Assembly: GCA_030431455.1 (NCBI GenBank)
Contig: JAUIJE010000005.1
Coordinates: 186,001 to 250,000, forward strand
From: a bacterium
Lineage (GTDB): Bacteria > Myxococcota > UBA727 > JAUIJE01
Direction of reading: 5' to 3'
Length of the DNA stretch: 64,000 nt
Position numbers and translations under genes: made by a program
The notes under the pieces: model-generated
Seen by the model: the letters and a program-made list of their open reading frames with translations, nothing else
Told to the model about the DNA's origin: nothing
Databases searched by the model: none
In this document: piece by piece, positions 45,911 to 55,387 of the stretch
Position numbering within the stretch: the stretch's first letter is position 1
How the letters are laid out: each line of letters begins with the position of its first letter

Positions 45911-48556
45911 CTACGGATGGTCGTCTTCGCGCAGCTTCTTGGGCAAGATCGCGCGCGCCGCGGCGCTCCCCCGCATGGGCAGCTTCACCCGCCAGATGCC
46001 GTCGAACTCGTGCAACGCCCCCGCCACCGCGCCCGCGGTCGGCACCAACCCGATCTCGCCCACCCCTTTGGCCCCGTACTCGGTGTGCGGGTCCTTGACC
46101 TCGATGAGCCGCACCTCGATGTCCGGCGTGTGCTTGGCCCGCAGGATGCGCAGGTCGTCGTAATTGGTGGACAGCGGGAACCCGCCCTCCATCGGCAAGT
46201 CCTCAGTCAGGGCATAGCCGAGCCCCATGTGCACCGAGCCCTCGATCTGTCCTTCACAGGTGGTGCGGTTCATGACCCGGCCGACGTCGTGGGCGGCCAC
46301 GACCTTCTCGAGCGCGCCTTTGTCGTCGAGCACCACCACCTGGGTGGCGTACGAGAACGTGACGTGGGTGATGGGGTTGTCCATGTGCGCGGTCTTGGGC
46401 CCGGGCTTGACCGTGAAGTCACAGATGAACTCGCCGTGAAAGGTCTGGCCCTCGAGCTTGCGCACGTCACCGCCCGCGGCGTCGAGGGCGGCCTTGAGCT
46501 TCACCGCGGCCCGGCGCCCGGCCTCCCCGTCGAGCATCGTGGCCCGGGAGGCGGTGGTCATGCCGCACAAGGTGGATTTTTCGCTCACGCACTCCACGTC
46601 CATGGACGCGATGGGCAAGCCCGTCTCCTCGTGCACCACCTGGCACAAAATAGTGAACAGCCCCTGGCCCATCTCGGTGAACCCGGTGGCGATGCGCAAC
46701 CGCCCGTCGGGCTTCACGTCGATGGAGACGCGCCCCTCGTCGTTCATGCCGTTGCCGATGCCGGTGTTCTTGATGCCGCAGCCGATGCCCACGTGTTTGG
46801 TCGGGTCGTTCTTGGCCGCGTAGTACACGTCTTTGACCGCCTCGAGGGTCTCTTTGATGCCCACGCCGCTGTCGATGAGTTGGCCGGTGGAGAACTTGTC
46901 GCCTTCTTTGAGCAAGTTGCGCTCGCGAATTTGGTAGCTGTCGAGCCCGAGCTTCTCCGCGGCCCGGTCCATGATGCCCTCGACCCCAAACGACGCCTGG
47001 TTGGCCCCGAAGCCGCGCATCGCGCCACAGGGCAAATTGTTCGTGTAGACGGTGTCGGCCACGACGTCGACCGCAGGCACATTGTAGGGACCACAGCTGT
47101 GGCCGGCGGCGCGCTCGAGCACCTTGTCCCCGACGGAGGCATAGGCCCCGGTGTCGCCGATCATGCGCGCGTACACCCCGGTGATCATCCCGTCCTGGGT
47201 GAAGCCGATCTTGTAGTCCATCCAAATCGGGTGGCGCTTGGGGTGCAGCACCGCGCATTGGTCGCGGCTCACGGTGAGCTTGACCGGGCGGCCCGCCTTC
47301 TTGGCCAACACCGCGGCCTGGGCCTGCACCGAGAGGTCTTCTTTGCCCCCGAAGCCGCCCCCGTTGCTCATCAGTTGCACATAGACATTGTCGGTGGGCA
47401 CCCCCAGGACCGCCGCCAGCTGCAGCTGGTCGTCGTGCACGCCCTGCCCCTGGGTGTACACCTTGAACACGTCGCCGGTGGGGTCGACCACACACGCCTG
47501 GGGCTCCAAGAACGCCTGGTCGATGCGTTGGGTCTCGAAGCTCTCTTCGATCACCAGGTGGGCCCCGTCGAGCGCGGCGTTGATGTCACCGCGCCGCACC
47601 TCACAGCGTCGCAGGTGATTGCCCTTTTCGTGGATCTGGTGGGCGTCGGGACGCAGGGCGTCCACCGGGGAGGTCACCGGCTCGAGCACCTCGTACTCGA
47701 CGACGATGGCCTCGCACGCGGCGCGGGCGATCTCCCGGGTCTCGGCCGCCACGGAGGCGAGCTGATCGCCCACGCAGCGTGTCTCCTCGCCCACCTTCAC
47801 GTAGACGGGCCAGTCTTTTTCGATCAGGCCCACGATGCGGTCCCCGGGGATGTCGTCGGCGGTGGTCACGCACACCACGCCCGGCATCGCTTCGGCCGCG
47901 CGGGTGTCGATCTTCAGGACCTTGGCCCGCGGGTGCTGGGACAACAACGTCGCGCCGTACGCCATGTCCGGCAGCTTGATGTCGTCGACGTAGGGCTTGA
48001 GCCCCAACGTGGCCTCGAGGCCTTGGTAGCGCACGGTGCGCGAGCCCACCCCGCCCTCGGCGGGCAACGGGGGCAGCTCGTCGCTGTCCCAATGTTTGGC
48101 GCACAGGGCGATGGCGTCGATGATCTTCTCGTACCCGGTGCAGCGGCAGATGTGCGGGCTGAGCGCTTTTTTGATCGTGGCCCGGTCGGGGCTGCTCCCG
48201 TTTTTGGTGCGGGTGAGGAAGTCGACGGTGCGCATCGCGATGCCGGGGATGCAGTAGCCGCACTGCAGTCCCCCGGCCGCGGCGAACGCGCGGGCCACCG
48301 TCTCGCGACGCTTCTCGTCGAGGCCCTCGAGGGTGGTGACGCTTTTGCCCTCTACCTCGGAGAGCTCTTTGCGGCAGGACATCACCGGCCGACCGTCGAT
48401 GAGCACCGTGCAACACCCACACACCCCTTGGGGCGAACAGCCATCCTTGGGCGAGGTGATGTCGAGCCGGGAGCGCAGGGCCTCGAGCAACGTGACCGGT
48501 CGGTCCTCGTCGAGCGAGACGTCCTTGCCGTTGACGGACAGCTGCACCACGGTCAT
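45911..48556 (-). CDS. xdhD: XdhD-like molybdenum hydroxylase ([2Fe-2S] + molybdopterin domains fused)
   Basis: Protein of 881 aa of the 'selenium-dependent xanthine dehydrogenase' type. The N-terminal [2Fe-2S] ferredoxin domain has GCSPQGVCGCC (Cys40, 46, 48/49) and Cys61. The second [2Fe-2S] domain has CGYC (99/102) and CRC (137/139). The molybdopterin-binding domain (about 170-870) has GGGFGGKEDLSVQ (about 390) and the catalytic Glu834 in KGVGEIGL. No FAD subunit is fused or adjacent. These enzymes hydroxylate purines such as xanthine or hypoxanthine, and some carry a labile selenium. No in-frame TGA suggests selenocysteine. It is transcribed away from the ygfK-ssnA operon with two genes between. 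The mRNA leader can fold a hairpin over the ribosome site. Confidence 0.92.
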   Translation of the reverse strand: MTVVQLSVNGKDVSLDEDRPVTLLEALRSRLDITSPKDGCSPQGVCGCCTVLIDGRPVMSCRKELSEVEGKSVTTLEGLDEKRRETVARAFAAAGGLQCGYCIPGIAMRTVDFLTRTKNGSSPDRATIKKALSPHICRCTGYEKIIDAIALCAKHWDSDELPPLPAEGGVGSRTVRYQGLEATLGLKPYVDDIKLPDMAYGATLLSQHPRAKVLKIDTRAAEAMPGVVCVTTADDIPGDRIVGLIEKDWPVYVKVGEETRCVGDQLASVAAETREIARAACEAIVVEYEVLEPVTSPVDALRPDAHQIHEKGNHLRRCEVRRGDINAALDGAHLVIEESFETQRIDQAFLEPQACVVDPTGDVFKVYTQGQGVHDDQLQLAAVLGVPTDNVYVQLMSNGGGFGGKEDLSVQAQAAVLAKKAGRPVKLTVSRDQCAVLHPKRHPIWMDYKIGFTQDGMITGVYARMIGDTGAYASVGDKVLERAAGHSCGPYNVPAVDVVADTVYTNNLPCGAMRGFGANQASFGVEGIMDRAAEKLGLDSYQIRERNLLKEGDKFSTGQLIDSGVGIKETLEAVKDVYYAAKNDPTKHVGIGCGIKNTGIGNGMNDEGRVSIDVKPDGRLRIATGFTEMGQGLFTILCQVVHEETGLPIASMDVECVSEKSTLCGMTTASRATMLDGEAGRRAAVKLKAALDAAGGDVRKLEGQTFHGEFICDFTVKPGPKTAHMDNPITHVTFSYATQVVVLDDKGALEKVVAAHDVGRVMNRTTCEGQIEGSVHMGLGYALTEDLPMEGGFPLSTNYDDLRILRAKHTPDIEVRLIEVKDPHTEYGAKGVGEIGLVPTAGAVAGALHEFDGIWRVKLPMRGSAAARAILPKKLREDDHP

Positions 48557-48563
48557 GTCTTAC

Positions 48564-48591
48564 CTCCCGGGCCTCGGCCCAATCCCGGGAG
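48564..48591 (-). promoter_or_regulatory. Hairpin enclosing the xdhD ribosome site
   Basis: On the minus strand CTCCCGGG (48591-48584), a 12-base loop and CCCGGGAG (48571-48564) form a perfect 8-bp GC stem. The 3' arm contains the GGGAGG ribosome site, seven bases before the ATG at 48556. The structure would hide the ribosome site, so it may control translation or bind a regulator. Confidence 0.55.
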
Positions 48592-48631
48592 TGTACACCA
48601 GCCACGGGGCCGCACCAGGCGGCATTGCGCG

Positions 48632-49360
48632 CTAATCCTCGACGTCGAAGGGCACACCCGCGAGCACCACCTGCCCCGGGCCCCGCTCGGCCACGACCCA
48701 CACCGTGTCCCCGATGAGCGCGAGTTCGACAAACGAGATCGTCGACGCACCGCACAGCTGGGGCATGGGACTGAGCGCGCAGCGGTCGAGGTGGTCGGCG
48801 TGGCAAAACAAAAACCCGCCCTGGGTGCCCCCGGCGCCCGGGCACGTGCGTTCGCGCGCGTCCCACACAAACCGGCGCACCGCCCCGTCGTGGCGCGTGA
48901 CCCAGAAGGAGTCTCCCCGTCGGTGAAAGGTCGCGCGCTGGGTCACGGACAGGGGCGCGGCGTCGAAGCGGGGATCGCCGCCGAGGGGGTAGCCGAGGAT
49001 GTCGATGCGGGGGGCCTCGGCCACCAGCCGCTCGAGCCGCACCGGCCGGCCGTCGCGGGTGCGCCGCACCACCAGCACGCTGCCGGTGGCGTTGGCTTCG
49101 ACGATGGCGAGCCGCGGGTCCATGTGGGTGGGCCGCGGGGTCGACGACGGAACCGCGAACTTCTTGTCCAAACCGGCGATGGCCACAAAGAACACCACAA
49201 CCGTGCCGAGCAACGCCACCGCGGTGGCCACCACCACCGCCAACCACATCGAGGCGCGGGTGTGTTCGCGCTGCTCTTCACGCGCCTCACGCACCGCCCC
49301 CCGCGCCACCCCTTCGAGGCCGCTGGCCACGGGGCTCCGGGGGACCGTGCTGTTTGCCAT
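48632..49360 (-). CDS. Single-pass membrane protein, function unknown
   Basis: Protein of 242 aa with a cytoplasmic N-terminus rich in Arg/Glu (1-37), one membrane helix (about 39-63, WLAVVVATAVALLGTVVVFFVAIAG) and a 175-residue external domain containing four Cys (ERTCPGAGG; FCHADHLDRCALS; QLCGAST). No known motif. The ATG at 49360 is chosen over a TTG two codons upstream. It lies 75 bases upstream of xdhD on the same strand, so it may share the transcript, but no link to purine metabolism is visible. Confidence 0.7.
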   Translation of the reverse strand: MANSTVPRSPVASGLEGVARGAVREAREEQREHTRASMWLAVVVATAVALLGTVVVFFVAIAGLDKKFAVPSSTPRPTHMDPRLAIVEANATGSVLVVRRTRDGRPVRLERLVAEAPRIDILGYPLGGDPRFDAAPLSVTQRATFHRRGDSFWVTRHDGAVRRFVWDARERTCPGAGGTQGGFLFCHADHLDRCALSPMPQLCGASTISFVELALIGDTVWVVAERGPGQVVLAGVPFDVED

Positions 49361-49463
49361 GGGCAAATTCTAGAGCCTCGCCTCCTCGACGCCAAGCGCG
49401 CCGGATCCGCCCCCGCCGCCCCCACGATTGGCGGTCGATGGCGCGCGCGCTACACGCCCCCCC

Positions 49464-50702
49464 ATGAACCAACTGCCCGACAACGTGTCCCATCTCGCCT
49501 GCATGAAATGCGACTTCACCACCACCGACCCGTGGCAATGGGATTGTCCCCGGTGTGGGCACAACCGCGTGGATGTGGTTTTTGAACCTTCCGCGGCCGA
49601 CGCCCTCGGGGCCGCCGACCTGTCCGCGCGGCGGTTCGACATGTGGCGCTACCGCGAGACGTTGCCCTTGCCCGCGGGGGCCCCCTCGTTGCCCATCAGC
49701 ACCGGGGGCACCCCCGTCGTCGACGCCCCCCGCTTGGCCCAAACCCTCGACGTGGCCCGGTGCGTGCTCAAAGACGACGGGCGCAACCCGTCCGGCAGCC
49801 TCAAGGACCGGCCCAGCTCGCTCGGGGTGGTGCTCGCCCTCGCCGCGGGCAAGGACCGCATCGTGTGCGCGTCGACGGGCAACGCCGCGTCGTCCACCGC
49901 GTGCGCCGCGGCCAGCGTCGGGCTGCCCGCGACAATCTTCGTGCCCCGCCGGGCCCCGCTGCCCAAAGTCGCCCAGCTCAAGATGTTCGGCGCCACCGTG
50001 CTGCGGGTGGACGCCGACTACGACACCACCTGGGACCTGTGCGCGTCGATCGCCGCGGACAAGCCGTGGTTCAACCGCAACTGCGCGCACAACCCGTACC
50101 TCGTCGAGGGCAAGAAGACCGCCGCCCTCGAGCTGTGCGATCAGCTGCGGGACCGCATGTGCGACTGGGTCGTGTACAGCGTGGGCGACGGCTGCACCAT
50201 CGCGGGGGCGGCCAAGGGCCTCATCGAGGCCCACCAGGCCGGGCTCATCCCCTTCGTGCCCCGCTTGCTCGGGGTGCAAGCGCAGGGCGCGCGCCCCCTC
50301 GTCGACGCGTTCGAACAGGGGCGGGAGGACTTTGTCCCCGGTCCCGCCGACTCGGTCGCGGACAGCATCGCGGTCGGTCACCCGCGCAACGGCCACAAGG
50401 CCCTGCGCTACGTGGCCAAAACCAACGGAAGCTGGGTCGCCGCCGACGACGCGCTCATCATGCAGGCCGCGCTGTGGACCGCGCAGCGGGGCGGCGTGTT
50501 TGGCGAGCCGGCCGCGGCCGCGGCCACCGCCGGGGTCAAGGTCGCGCGCGACGCGGGCATCATTCAGGCGAACGAAAGCGTGGCCATCCTGGTCAGCGGC
50601 AACGGGCTCAAGGACGCCCAAGCCGCGATCGAGGCGGCGGGGCCGCCCCTCGACGTGCCCGCGGACAAGGCCGCGGTGCTCGCCGCCCTCGGCGAGGGCT
50701 GA
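49464..50702 (+). CDS. thrC: Threonine synthase-like PLP enzyme
   Basis: Protein of 412 aa. The N-terminal zinc ribbon (CMKC at about 14-17 and CPRC at about 29-32) and the fold-type II core with PLP Lys114 in GSLKDRPSS are typical of threonine synthases. ASTGNAASSTACAAA (about 135-149) is the substrate/PLP loop and VSVGDG-type glycines near 235-242 (YSVGDGCTIAG) bind the PLP phosphate. In the family it turns O-phosphohomoserine into threonine. Two caveats: no homoserine kinase or dehydrogenase is nearby, and threonine synthase paralogues are used as other lyases, so a catabolic role with the xdhD/ygfK genes is possible. The first ATG, at 49464, precedes the zinc ribbon directly. Confidence 0.82.
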   Translation: MNQLPDNVSHLACMKCDFTTTDPWQWDCPRCGHNRVDVVFEPSAADALGAADLSARRFDMWRYRETLPLPAGAPSLPISTGGTPVVDAPRLAQTLDVARCVLKDDGRNPSGSLKDRPSSLGVVLALAAGKDRIVCASTGNAASSTACAAASVGLPATIFVPRRAPLPKVAQLKMFGATVLRVDADYDTTWDLCASIAADKPWFNRNCAHNPYLVEGKKTAALELCDQLRDRMCDWVVYSVGDGCTIAGAAKGLIEAHQAGLIPFVPRLLGVQAQGARPLVDAFEQGREDFVPGPADSVADSIAVGHPRNGHKALRYVAKTNGSWVAADDALIMQAALWTAQRGGVFGEPAAAAATAGVKVARDAGIIQANESVAILVSGNGLKDAQAAIEAAGPPLDVPADKAAVLAALGEG

Positions 50703-50704
50703 GG

Positions 50705-51469
50705 CTATCCCCGAAAAGACCCGACCTGGGCCGCGCGCATGAACAGCGGGAGGGTCAACGTGGCCGGCTTTTCTTCGGCTTCGTCCCAGGCCGCGGCGAA
50801 CCGCTCGGCAAACTGGGCATAGGTGCCGGGCGCGGCCGCCTCGGCGCGCTGGGTCGCCGACCAGGTCCGCACAAACCCGAGCACCGCCGGCAACGAGGCG
50901 GGCACCTCAATGGCGAAGGGGGGCACGTCGAGGTCGGCGAAGGGGAACGGCAGGGTGCGGTACCGCTCTTTGAGGTACGAGATGCGGTCCGGCCAGTGCG
51001 CGTCCACCGTCTCGAGGGCGAACGTCATCACCAGCTCGTCGAGCACGGGGTGGTCCAAGCTCGCCGCGGCCCCGTACGAAAAAAGCGCGATCGCCGCGTC
51101 CGGGCGCGCCACCCGCCGCACCTCGTCATAAAACCGGGGATGGTCGAACCAGTGGGCCGCGGCGCCCGCACAGATGAGGTCCACGCTGGCGTCGGGCAAG
51201 CCGCTCTGTTCGGCGGGGGCGACAAAAAAGTGCACGCGTTTGTGGGGCGCGGCCTCGGCGATCTGTTCGGCGCTGGCGTCGCTGGCCTCGACCCGGGCGA
51301 AGCGATCTGCCAATGCCCTTGCCACCTGCCCGGTGCCGGTGCCGCAATCCCACGCGCAGTCACGTTGAGGACTCAGGCCCGCGATGTACTCGAGCAGCGC
51401 CTCGGGATAGCTCGGGCGCGCAGACTTGTAGGCCGCGGCCACGCCAGAGAAGTGGTCTTCGAACGTCAT
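50705..51469 (-). CDS. Class I SAM-dependent methyltransferase
   Basis: Protein of 254 aa with the Rossmann methyltransferase fold. Motif I is AWDCGTGTGQVARALADRF (about 40-58), the acidic residue of motif II is EASDASAEQI, and motif IV is VDLICAGAAAHWFD (about 97-110), followed by FYDEVRRVARPDAAIALFSY. The relatives are small-molecule or ubiquinone/menaquinone-type methylases (UbiE/TMT1-like); the substrate is unknown. The ATG at 51469 precedes FEDHFSGVAAAYKSARPSYP, the usual start of this subgroup. Convergent with the thrC-like gene two bases away. Confidence 0.88.
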   Translation of the reverse strand: MTFEDHFSGVAAAYKSARPSYPEALLEYIAGLSPQRDCAWDCGTGTGQVARALADRFARVEASDASAEQIAEAAPHKRVHFFVAPAEQSGLPDASVDLICAGAAAHWFDHPRFYDEVRRVARPDAAIALFSYGAAASLDHPVLDELVMTFALETVDAHWPDRISYLKERYRTLPFPFADLDVPPFAIEVPASLPAVLGFVRTWSATQRAEAAAPGTYAQFAERFAAAWDEAEEKPATLTLPLFMRAAQVGSFRG

Positions 51470-51494
51470 GGCCCGAGCGTACAAGACCCGGGCA

Positions 51495-51527
51495 CACAAA
51501 AAATGGCGGGCCCGCAAAGGGCCCGCC
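51495..51527 (-). terminator. Intrinsic terminator for the gene at 51571-52275
   Basis: On the minus strand: stem GGCGGGCCC / GGGCCCGCC with a 5-base loop, followed by ATTTTTTGTG. It lies 44 bases past the stop codon. Confidence 0.88.
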
Positions 51528-51570
51528 GCGCACACACGAAATGGGTTGGCGCTCGTCGTCGAGCGACCGC

Positions 51571-52275
51571 TCAGGCCCGGGGTTGCGGGCGCTGGGCTTG
51601 GTTGCCGAACATCTGGGGCATGGGCACCGCGGGGTCCCCTTGGCCCGCGCGCGCGGTCTTGGGCACGAGGCTCTCTTCCCAGATGCCGATGGCGATGTTC
51701 TGTTTGAGCACGCGGAACTTCTTGCGCTCGTCGCGGAAGGTCGCCTTGAGCTCGGCGCTTTGGCCGCGCTGGTTGAGTTCTTGGTCGTAGCCTTGGATGT
51801 CGAGGGTCTTGGAGAACAAGCCGTAGGGGGTCTCGTGCACCTCGTAGCGGGCGGTGGCCGACGCGGACGCGCCCGCTTTGCGCTTGAACATGAAGAAGTA
51901 GGCCTCGCGGGGCAGGATCAGCAGCAGGCGGGTCGGGTATTTGATGCTGTGCTCGAGCACGTAGCCTTCGGCTGCAGCTTCATTGAGCATCTGTTGCATC
52001 TTGTTTTTGTTGAGGGTCTGGGAAAAGAGGTTGGTCTTGTAGCAGACGACCTTCCAGTCGTACTCCTCGCTGGGCTCCTCGTCGCGCTTGGTGAAGAGGA
52101 ACCCAAACGCCATCACCTTCAAGAAGAAGAACAGCGAGCGCGGCTCGATGGAGATCTCCTGGGTGAGCAGCTTGTACCCGCCCGAGGTGCCTTCTTTGAG
52201 CAGCTGCACGAGCTTGGTGGGATCGAAGAAGCCGAGGAAGCCGAGGGACAAAAGGCGATAGCGGTAGCGTTGCAT
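51571..52275 (-). CDS. Soluble protein of unknown function
   Basis: Protein of 234 aa, not recognised. The N-terminus MQRYRYRLLSLGFLGFFDP fits the ATG at 52275; the frame upstream is low-quality. It has a mixed alpha/beta pattern rich in Phe/Lys (FFFLKVMAFGFLFTKRDEEP, about 48-67; SIKYPTRLLLILPREAYFFMF, about 113-133) and ends in a Pro/Gln-rich tail. No signal peptide; possible peripheral membrane contact. Codon use is less GC-biased than that of its neighbours. Monocistronic: about 275 bases of non-coding DNA, containing an AT-rich patch (52405-52430), lie upstream and a strong terminator downstream. Confidence 0.72.
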   Translation of the reverse strand: MQRYRYRLLSLGFLGFFDPTKLVQLLKEGTSGGYKLLTQEISIEPRSLFFFLKVMAFGFLFTKRDEEPSEEYDWKVVCYKTNLFSQTLNKNKMQQMLNEAAAEGYVLEHSIKYPTRLLLILPREAYFFMFKRKAGASASATARYEVHETPYGLFSKTLDIQGYDQELNQRGQSAELKATFRDERKKFRVLKQNIAIGIWEESLVPKTARAGQGDPAVPMPQMFGNQAQRPQPRA

Positions 52276-52549
52276 GGAGGAACCCCTGGGAAGATGGGCG
52301 GACGCTGCCGCCGTTGTGCTCCAGGAACGCACCCGCGGACCGAACGGACGAAACCCCCCGGTACACGCCCGTGGGGGATGTCACACCGCCTCACACCTCT
52401 CGATAAGCAACTGTTTTTATTGGGATAAATGTCGCACCGCCGCGGCCAGATCCCAAGCGCCGGGCCGCGGGATCTCCGCGCGCCGCGCCGCCCGGCCGAC
52501 CCGCCCCGGCGCAGGCCCCATGTCGCTGCCCTCCGGCCCGGCGGGGGGG
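52276..52549. other. Non-coding gap with AT-rich patch
   Basis: No gene seen. The patch at about 52405-52430 (GTTTTTATTGGGATAAAT) is the most AT-rich part and probably holds the promoter of the minus-strand gene at 51571-52275. Its exact boxes are uncertain. Confidence 0.5.
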
Positions 52550-53956
52550 CTACAGAATGTACTTGGAGAGGTCTTCGCTCTCGAGCACGGGGGCCAAGCG
52601 GTCCCGCACGAACGCCGCGTCCACGGTGTACTGGGCCCCGCTCTGGTCGGGCGCGGTGAAGCTGATCTCCTCGAGCAACCGCTCCATCACCGTGTGCAGG
52701 CGCCGGGCCCCGATGTTCTCCTGGGAGCGGTTGACCTGGGCCGCGACCCGGGCGATTTCGCCGATGCCGTCGTCGGCGAACACGAGCTTCGCCCCCTCGG
52801 TGTCGAGCAGCGCTTGGTACTGCTTGACCAGGCTGTTCTCGGGTTCGGTGAGGATGCGCACGAAGTCCTGCTCGGTGAGCGACTCGAGCTCGACCCGGAT
52901 GGGGAAGCGACCCTGCAACTCCGGGATGAGGTCCGAGGGTTTGCTCATGTGAAACGCGCCCGCGGCGATGAACAGCACATGGTCGGTCTTGACCGTGCCG
53001 TACTTCGTGTGGATGGCCGCGCCCTCGACGATGGGGAGGATGTCGCGCTGCACACCTTCGCGGCTCACGTCGGGCCCGCCTTGCTTCTTGGCCCCCCCCG
53101 CCACCTTGTCGATCTCGTCGATGAAGATGATGCCGGTCTGCTCGGCCCGGGCGATGGCGTCGCGCTGGATTTGGTCCATGTCCACCAGCTTGGAGGCTTC
53201 CTCATCGGTGAGCACGTCGAGGGCCTCTTTGACCGTCATCTTGCGGCGCTTCTTTTTGCCCTGGCCGAAGGCGCCCGCGAGCGCGTCCTGAATGTTGTTG
53301 GCCATCTCCTCCATGCCCGGCTGGGCGAACATCTGCATGATCGGACCCTGTTGTCCGGTCTGCACGTCGAGCTCCACCTCGCGGTCATCGAGCTCGCCCT
53401 CGAGCAACATCCCGCGGAGCTTCTCCCGGGTCTTGTCCTCGGCCACGGTGGTGGCGCCTTCCCGCGCGTCGAAGGGCATGCCTCCAGAGGCATTGCCAAA
53501 GCCCACCCGCCGCTCGGGCCGGGGGAGCAACAGGTCGAGCACCCGCTCCTCGGCCGCGTCCCGGGCCCGGGTCTTGACCGATTCGGTGGCCTCTTCGCGC
53601 ACCATCTTCACCGCGGTCTCGACGAGGTCGCGGACCATGGACTCCACGTCGCGCCCGACGTACCCGACCTCGGTGTACTTGGTGGCCTCCACTTTCACGA
53701 ACGGGGCCTGGGCGAGCTTGGCCAACCGCCGGGCGATCTCGGTCTTGCCGGAGCCGGTGGGGCCCATGAGGATGATGTTCTTGGGGGCGATTTCGTCGCG
53801 AAGGGGGGGCGCGACCTTCTGTCGGCGCCACCGGTTGCGCAGGGCGATGGCGACGCTCTTTTTGGCCGCGTGCTGCCCGACGATGAAGCGGTCGAGCTCG
53901 CCCACCACTTCCCGGGGGGTGAAGGACACGAGGGCGGGGACGGTGGTGTCTTTCAT
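52550..53956 (-). CDS. hslU: ATP-dependent protease ATPase subunit HslU
   Basis: AAA+ unfoldase of 468 aa that feeds proteins to the HslV peptidase in the cytosol. [22 protein letters not shown] at the N-terminus, Walker A GPTGSGKT (about 64-71), the pore loop EVGYVGRD (about 95-102), the I-domain insertion (about 115-240, with extra Met/Gln-rich sequence), Walker [11 protein letters not shown] (about 268) and the sensor region are all present. It ends in DLSKYIL, the usual C-terminal peptide that inserts into HslV. The ATG at 53956 overlaps the hslV stop (ATGA). Confidence 0.96.
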   Translation of the reverse strand: MKDTTVPALVSFTPREVVGELDRFIVGQHAAKKSVAIALRNRWRRQKVAPPLRDEIAPKNIILMGPTGSGKTEIARRLAKLAQAPFVKVEATKYTEVGYVGRDVESMVRDLVETAVKMVREEATESVKTRARDAAEERVLDLLLPRPERRVGFGNASGGMPFDAREGATTVAEDKTREKLRGMLLEGELDDREVELDVQTGQQGPIMQMFAQPGMEEMANNIQDALAGAFGQGKKKRRKMTVKEALDVLTDEEASKLVDMDQIQRDAIARAEQTGIIFIDEIDKVAGGAKKQGGPDVSREGVQRDILPIVEGAAIHTKYGTVKTDHVLFIAAGAFHMSKPSDLIPELQGRFPIRVELESLTEQDFVRILTEPENSLVKQYQALLDTEGAKLVFADDGIGEIARVAAQVNRSQENIGARRLHTVMERLLEEISFTAPDQSGAQYTVDAAFVRDRLAPVLESEDLSKYIL

Positions 53957-54477
53957 GCGGACAGCTCTTCGATGCGGATGTTGTGATTGGTGAACGCGCA
54001 GATGTCGGCCGCAATGTGCATGGATTTTTCGGCGATTTCGCGGGCGGACAAATCGGTGTTCTCGAGGAGAGCCCGGGCCGCGGACAGCGCGTAGTTGCCG
54101 CCGGACCCAATGGCGTGCACCCCCAGGTCGGGCTCGAGCACGTCCCCGTTGCCGGAGATGAGCAGGATCGTCTCTTGGTCGGCCACGAGGAGCAACGCTT
54201 CGAGGCGGCGCAGGATCTTGTCCGACCGCCAGTCCTTGGCCAGCTCCACCGCGGCCCGGACCAGCTGCCCGGCGTGCTCTTTGAGCTTGCCCTCGAACAT
54301 CTCGAACAACAGGAACGCGTCCGCGGTGCTGCCCGCGAACCCCGCCACCACCCTGCCCTCGTGCAACCGGCGCAGCTTGTTGGCCGAGGCTTTGACCACG
54401 GTGTTCTGCATGGAGACCTGACCGTCGCCGGCCAACACCACTTGGTTGTCTCTTTTTACCGCCACGATGGTCGTCAT
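53953..54477 (-). CDS. hslV: ATP-dependent protease peptidase subunit HslV
   Basis: Proteasome-related peptidase of 174 aa. After removal of Met1 the new N-terminal Thr2 is the nucleophile (MTTIVAVK). The supporting Lys in SANKLRRL (about 34) and the [14 protein letters not shown] segment (about 123-136) match HslV. The start ATG at 54477 has GAGGAG seven bases upstream. Order hslV-hslU with a 4-base overlap is the common operon. Confidence 0.96.
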   Translation of the reverse strand: MTTIVAVKRDNQVVLAGDGQVSMQNTVVKASANKLRRLHEGRVVAGFAGSTADAFLLFEMFEGKLKEHAGQLVRAAVELAKDWRSDKILRRLEALLLVADQETILLISGNGDVLEPDLGVHAIGSGGNYALSAARALLENTDLSAREIAEKSMHIAADICAFTNHNIRIEELSA

Positions 54478-54541
54478 CTTTGCTCCTCGCCGCTCGGGCC
54501 TCGGCTCAACATGGGCAGGGCGCGGGCCCGGTCTAGGCCAC

Positions 54542-55387
54542 CTAGCGCCAGCCCATGACCCGGCGCATGCCCGCGTCGAACATCCGGTCGGGCAGCCACT
54601 TCGCCGCCCGCGCCCCCATGCGCGCGTCTTTGCCGACGAGGTACCGGGTCTTGGGGGTGGCGGCGGTCATCGCGTGCACGATGACCTTGCTCACCTCCCG
54701 CACGTCGGCCCCGACCTTCGCTTGGTGCCGAATGACCTTGGCTTGGGCCTCGATGCGCCGGTCGTACAGCTCCCGGGCCCGGGGGGGGAGATTGTCGAGC
54801 ACGCTCTTGACCGTGTCCTCGCCCTTGTCCCAAATCGGGGTCTTGATCGCCCCCGGCTCGACGAGGGACACGTGCATGCCCGAGCCGTACAGCTCGCGCC
54901 GGAGCCCGTCGCTGATCGCCTCCACCGCGTGCTTCGACGCCGAGTACGGGGTGAGCAGCGGGGTGGTGACCTTGCCCGCCATGGACCCGATGTTGACGAT
55001 GCGCCCCTTGGATTCGCGCAGCAGCGGCATCATCGCCTGGGTGACCTCGAGCAAACCGAACACGTTGACCTCGAACAGCCACCGGATGTCGTCGACAGGC
55101 AAGAACTCGAGCGGGCCGCCGCCGGCGACCCCCGCGTTGTTGATCAAGCCGTACAATGTACCTGCATCCGAGAGATGACCGCGGATGGTCTCCGCCGCCG
55201 CCGCCACCTGGTCCTTTTTGACCACGTCGAGGATCAACGGGGTGTAGCCGTGGGCGCGGGCGGCGTCGGCATCGGCCTCCTTGCGCACGCCGGCGAACAC
55301 CGAAAACCCCCGCTCCGCCAACGCCCGGCACGCATCCTCGCCAATTCCCGTCGACGCGCCCGTCACCAATACCCAACGTTCCGCCAT
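54542..55387 (-). CDS. Short-chain dehydrogenase/reductase
   Basis: NAD(P)-dependent oxidoreductase of 281 aa, classical SDR. The cofactor loop TGASTGIG is at about 9-16, NNAG near 86, catalytic Ser near 135 (NIGSMAG), and YSASKHAVE with the Tyr-Lys pair near 148-152. The C-terminal 60 residues resemble the SDR subgroup that handles lipids, steroids or retinoids. AGGAGG five bases before the ATG at 55387 sets the start. Divergent from the gene at 55448. Substrate unknown. Confidence 0.9.
   Translation of the reverse strand: MAERWVLVTGASTGIGEDACRALAERGFSVFAGVRKEADADAARAHGYTPLILDVVKKDQVAAAAETIRGHLSDAGTLYGLINNAGVAGGGPLEFLPVDDIRWLFEVNVFGLLEVTQAMMPLLRESKGRIVNIGSMAGKVTTPLLTPYSASKHAVEAISDGLRRELYGSGMHVSLVEPGAIKTPIWDKGEDTVKSVLDNLPPRARELYDRRIEAQAKVIRHQAKVGADVREVSKVIVHAMTAATPKTRYLVGKDARMGARAAKWLPDRMFDAGMRRVMGWR

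Noticed and set aside
45911..48556. Selenocysteine in the XdhD-like protein
   Set aside because: No in-frame TGA within the gene and no SECIS-like structure sought or seen; selenium in this family is a labile cofactor.
45623..49585. A 1320-codon open frame on the plus strand opposite xdhD
   Set aside because: Composition rich in His/Gly/Val/Leu without domains; the opposite strand has all Fe-S and molybdopterin motifs.
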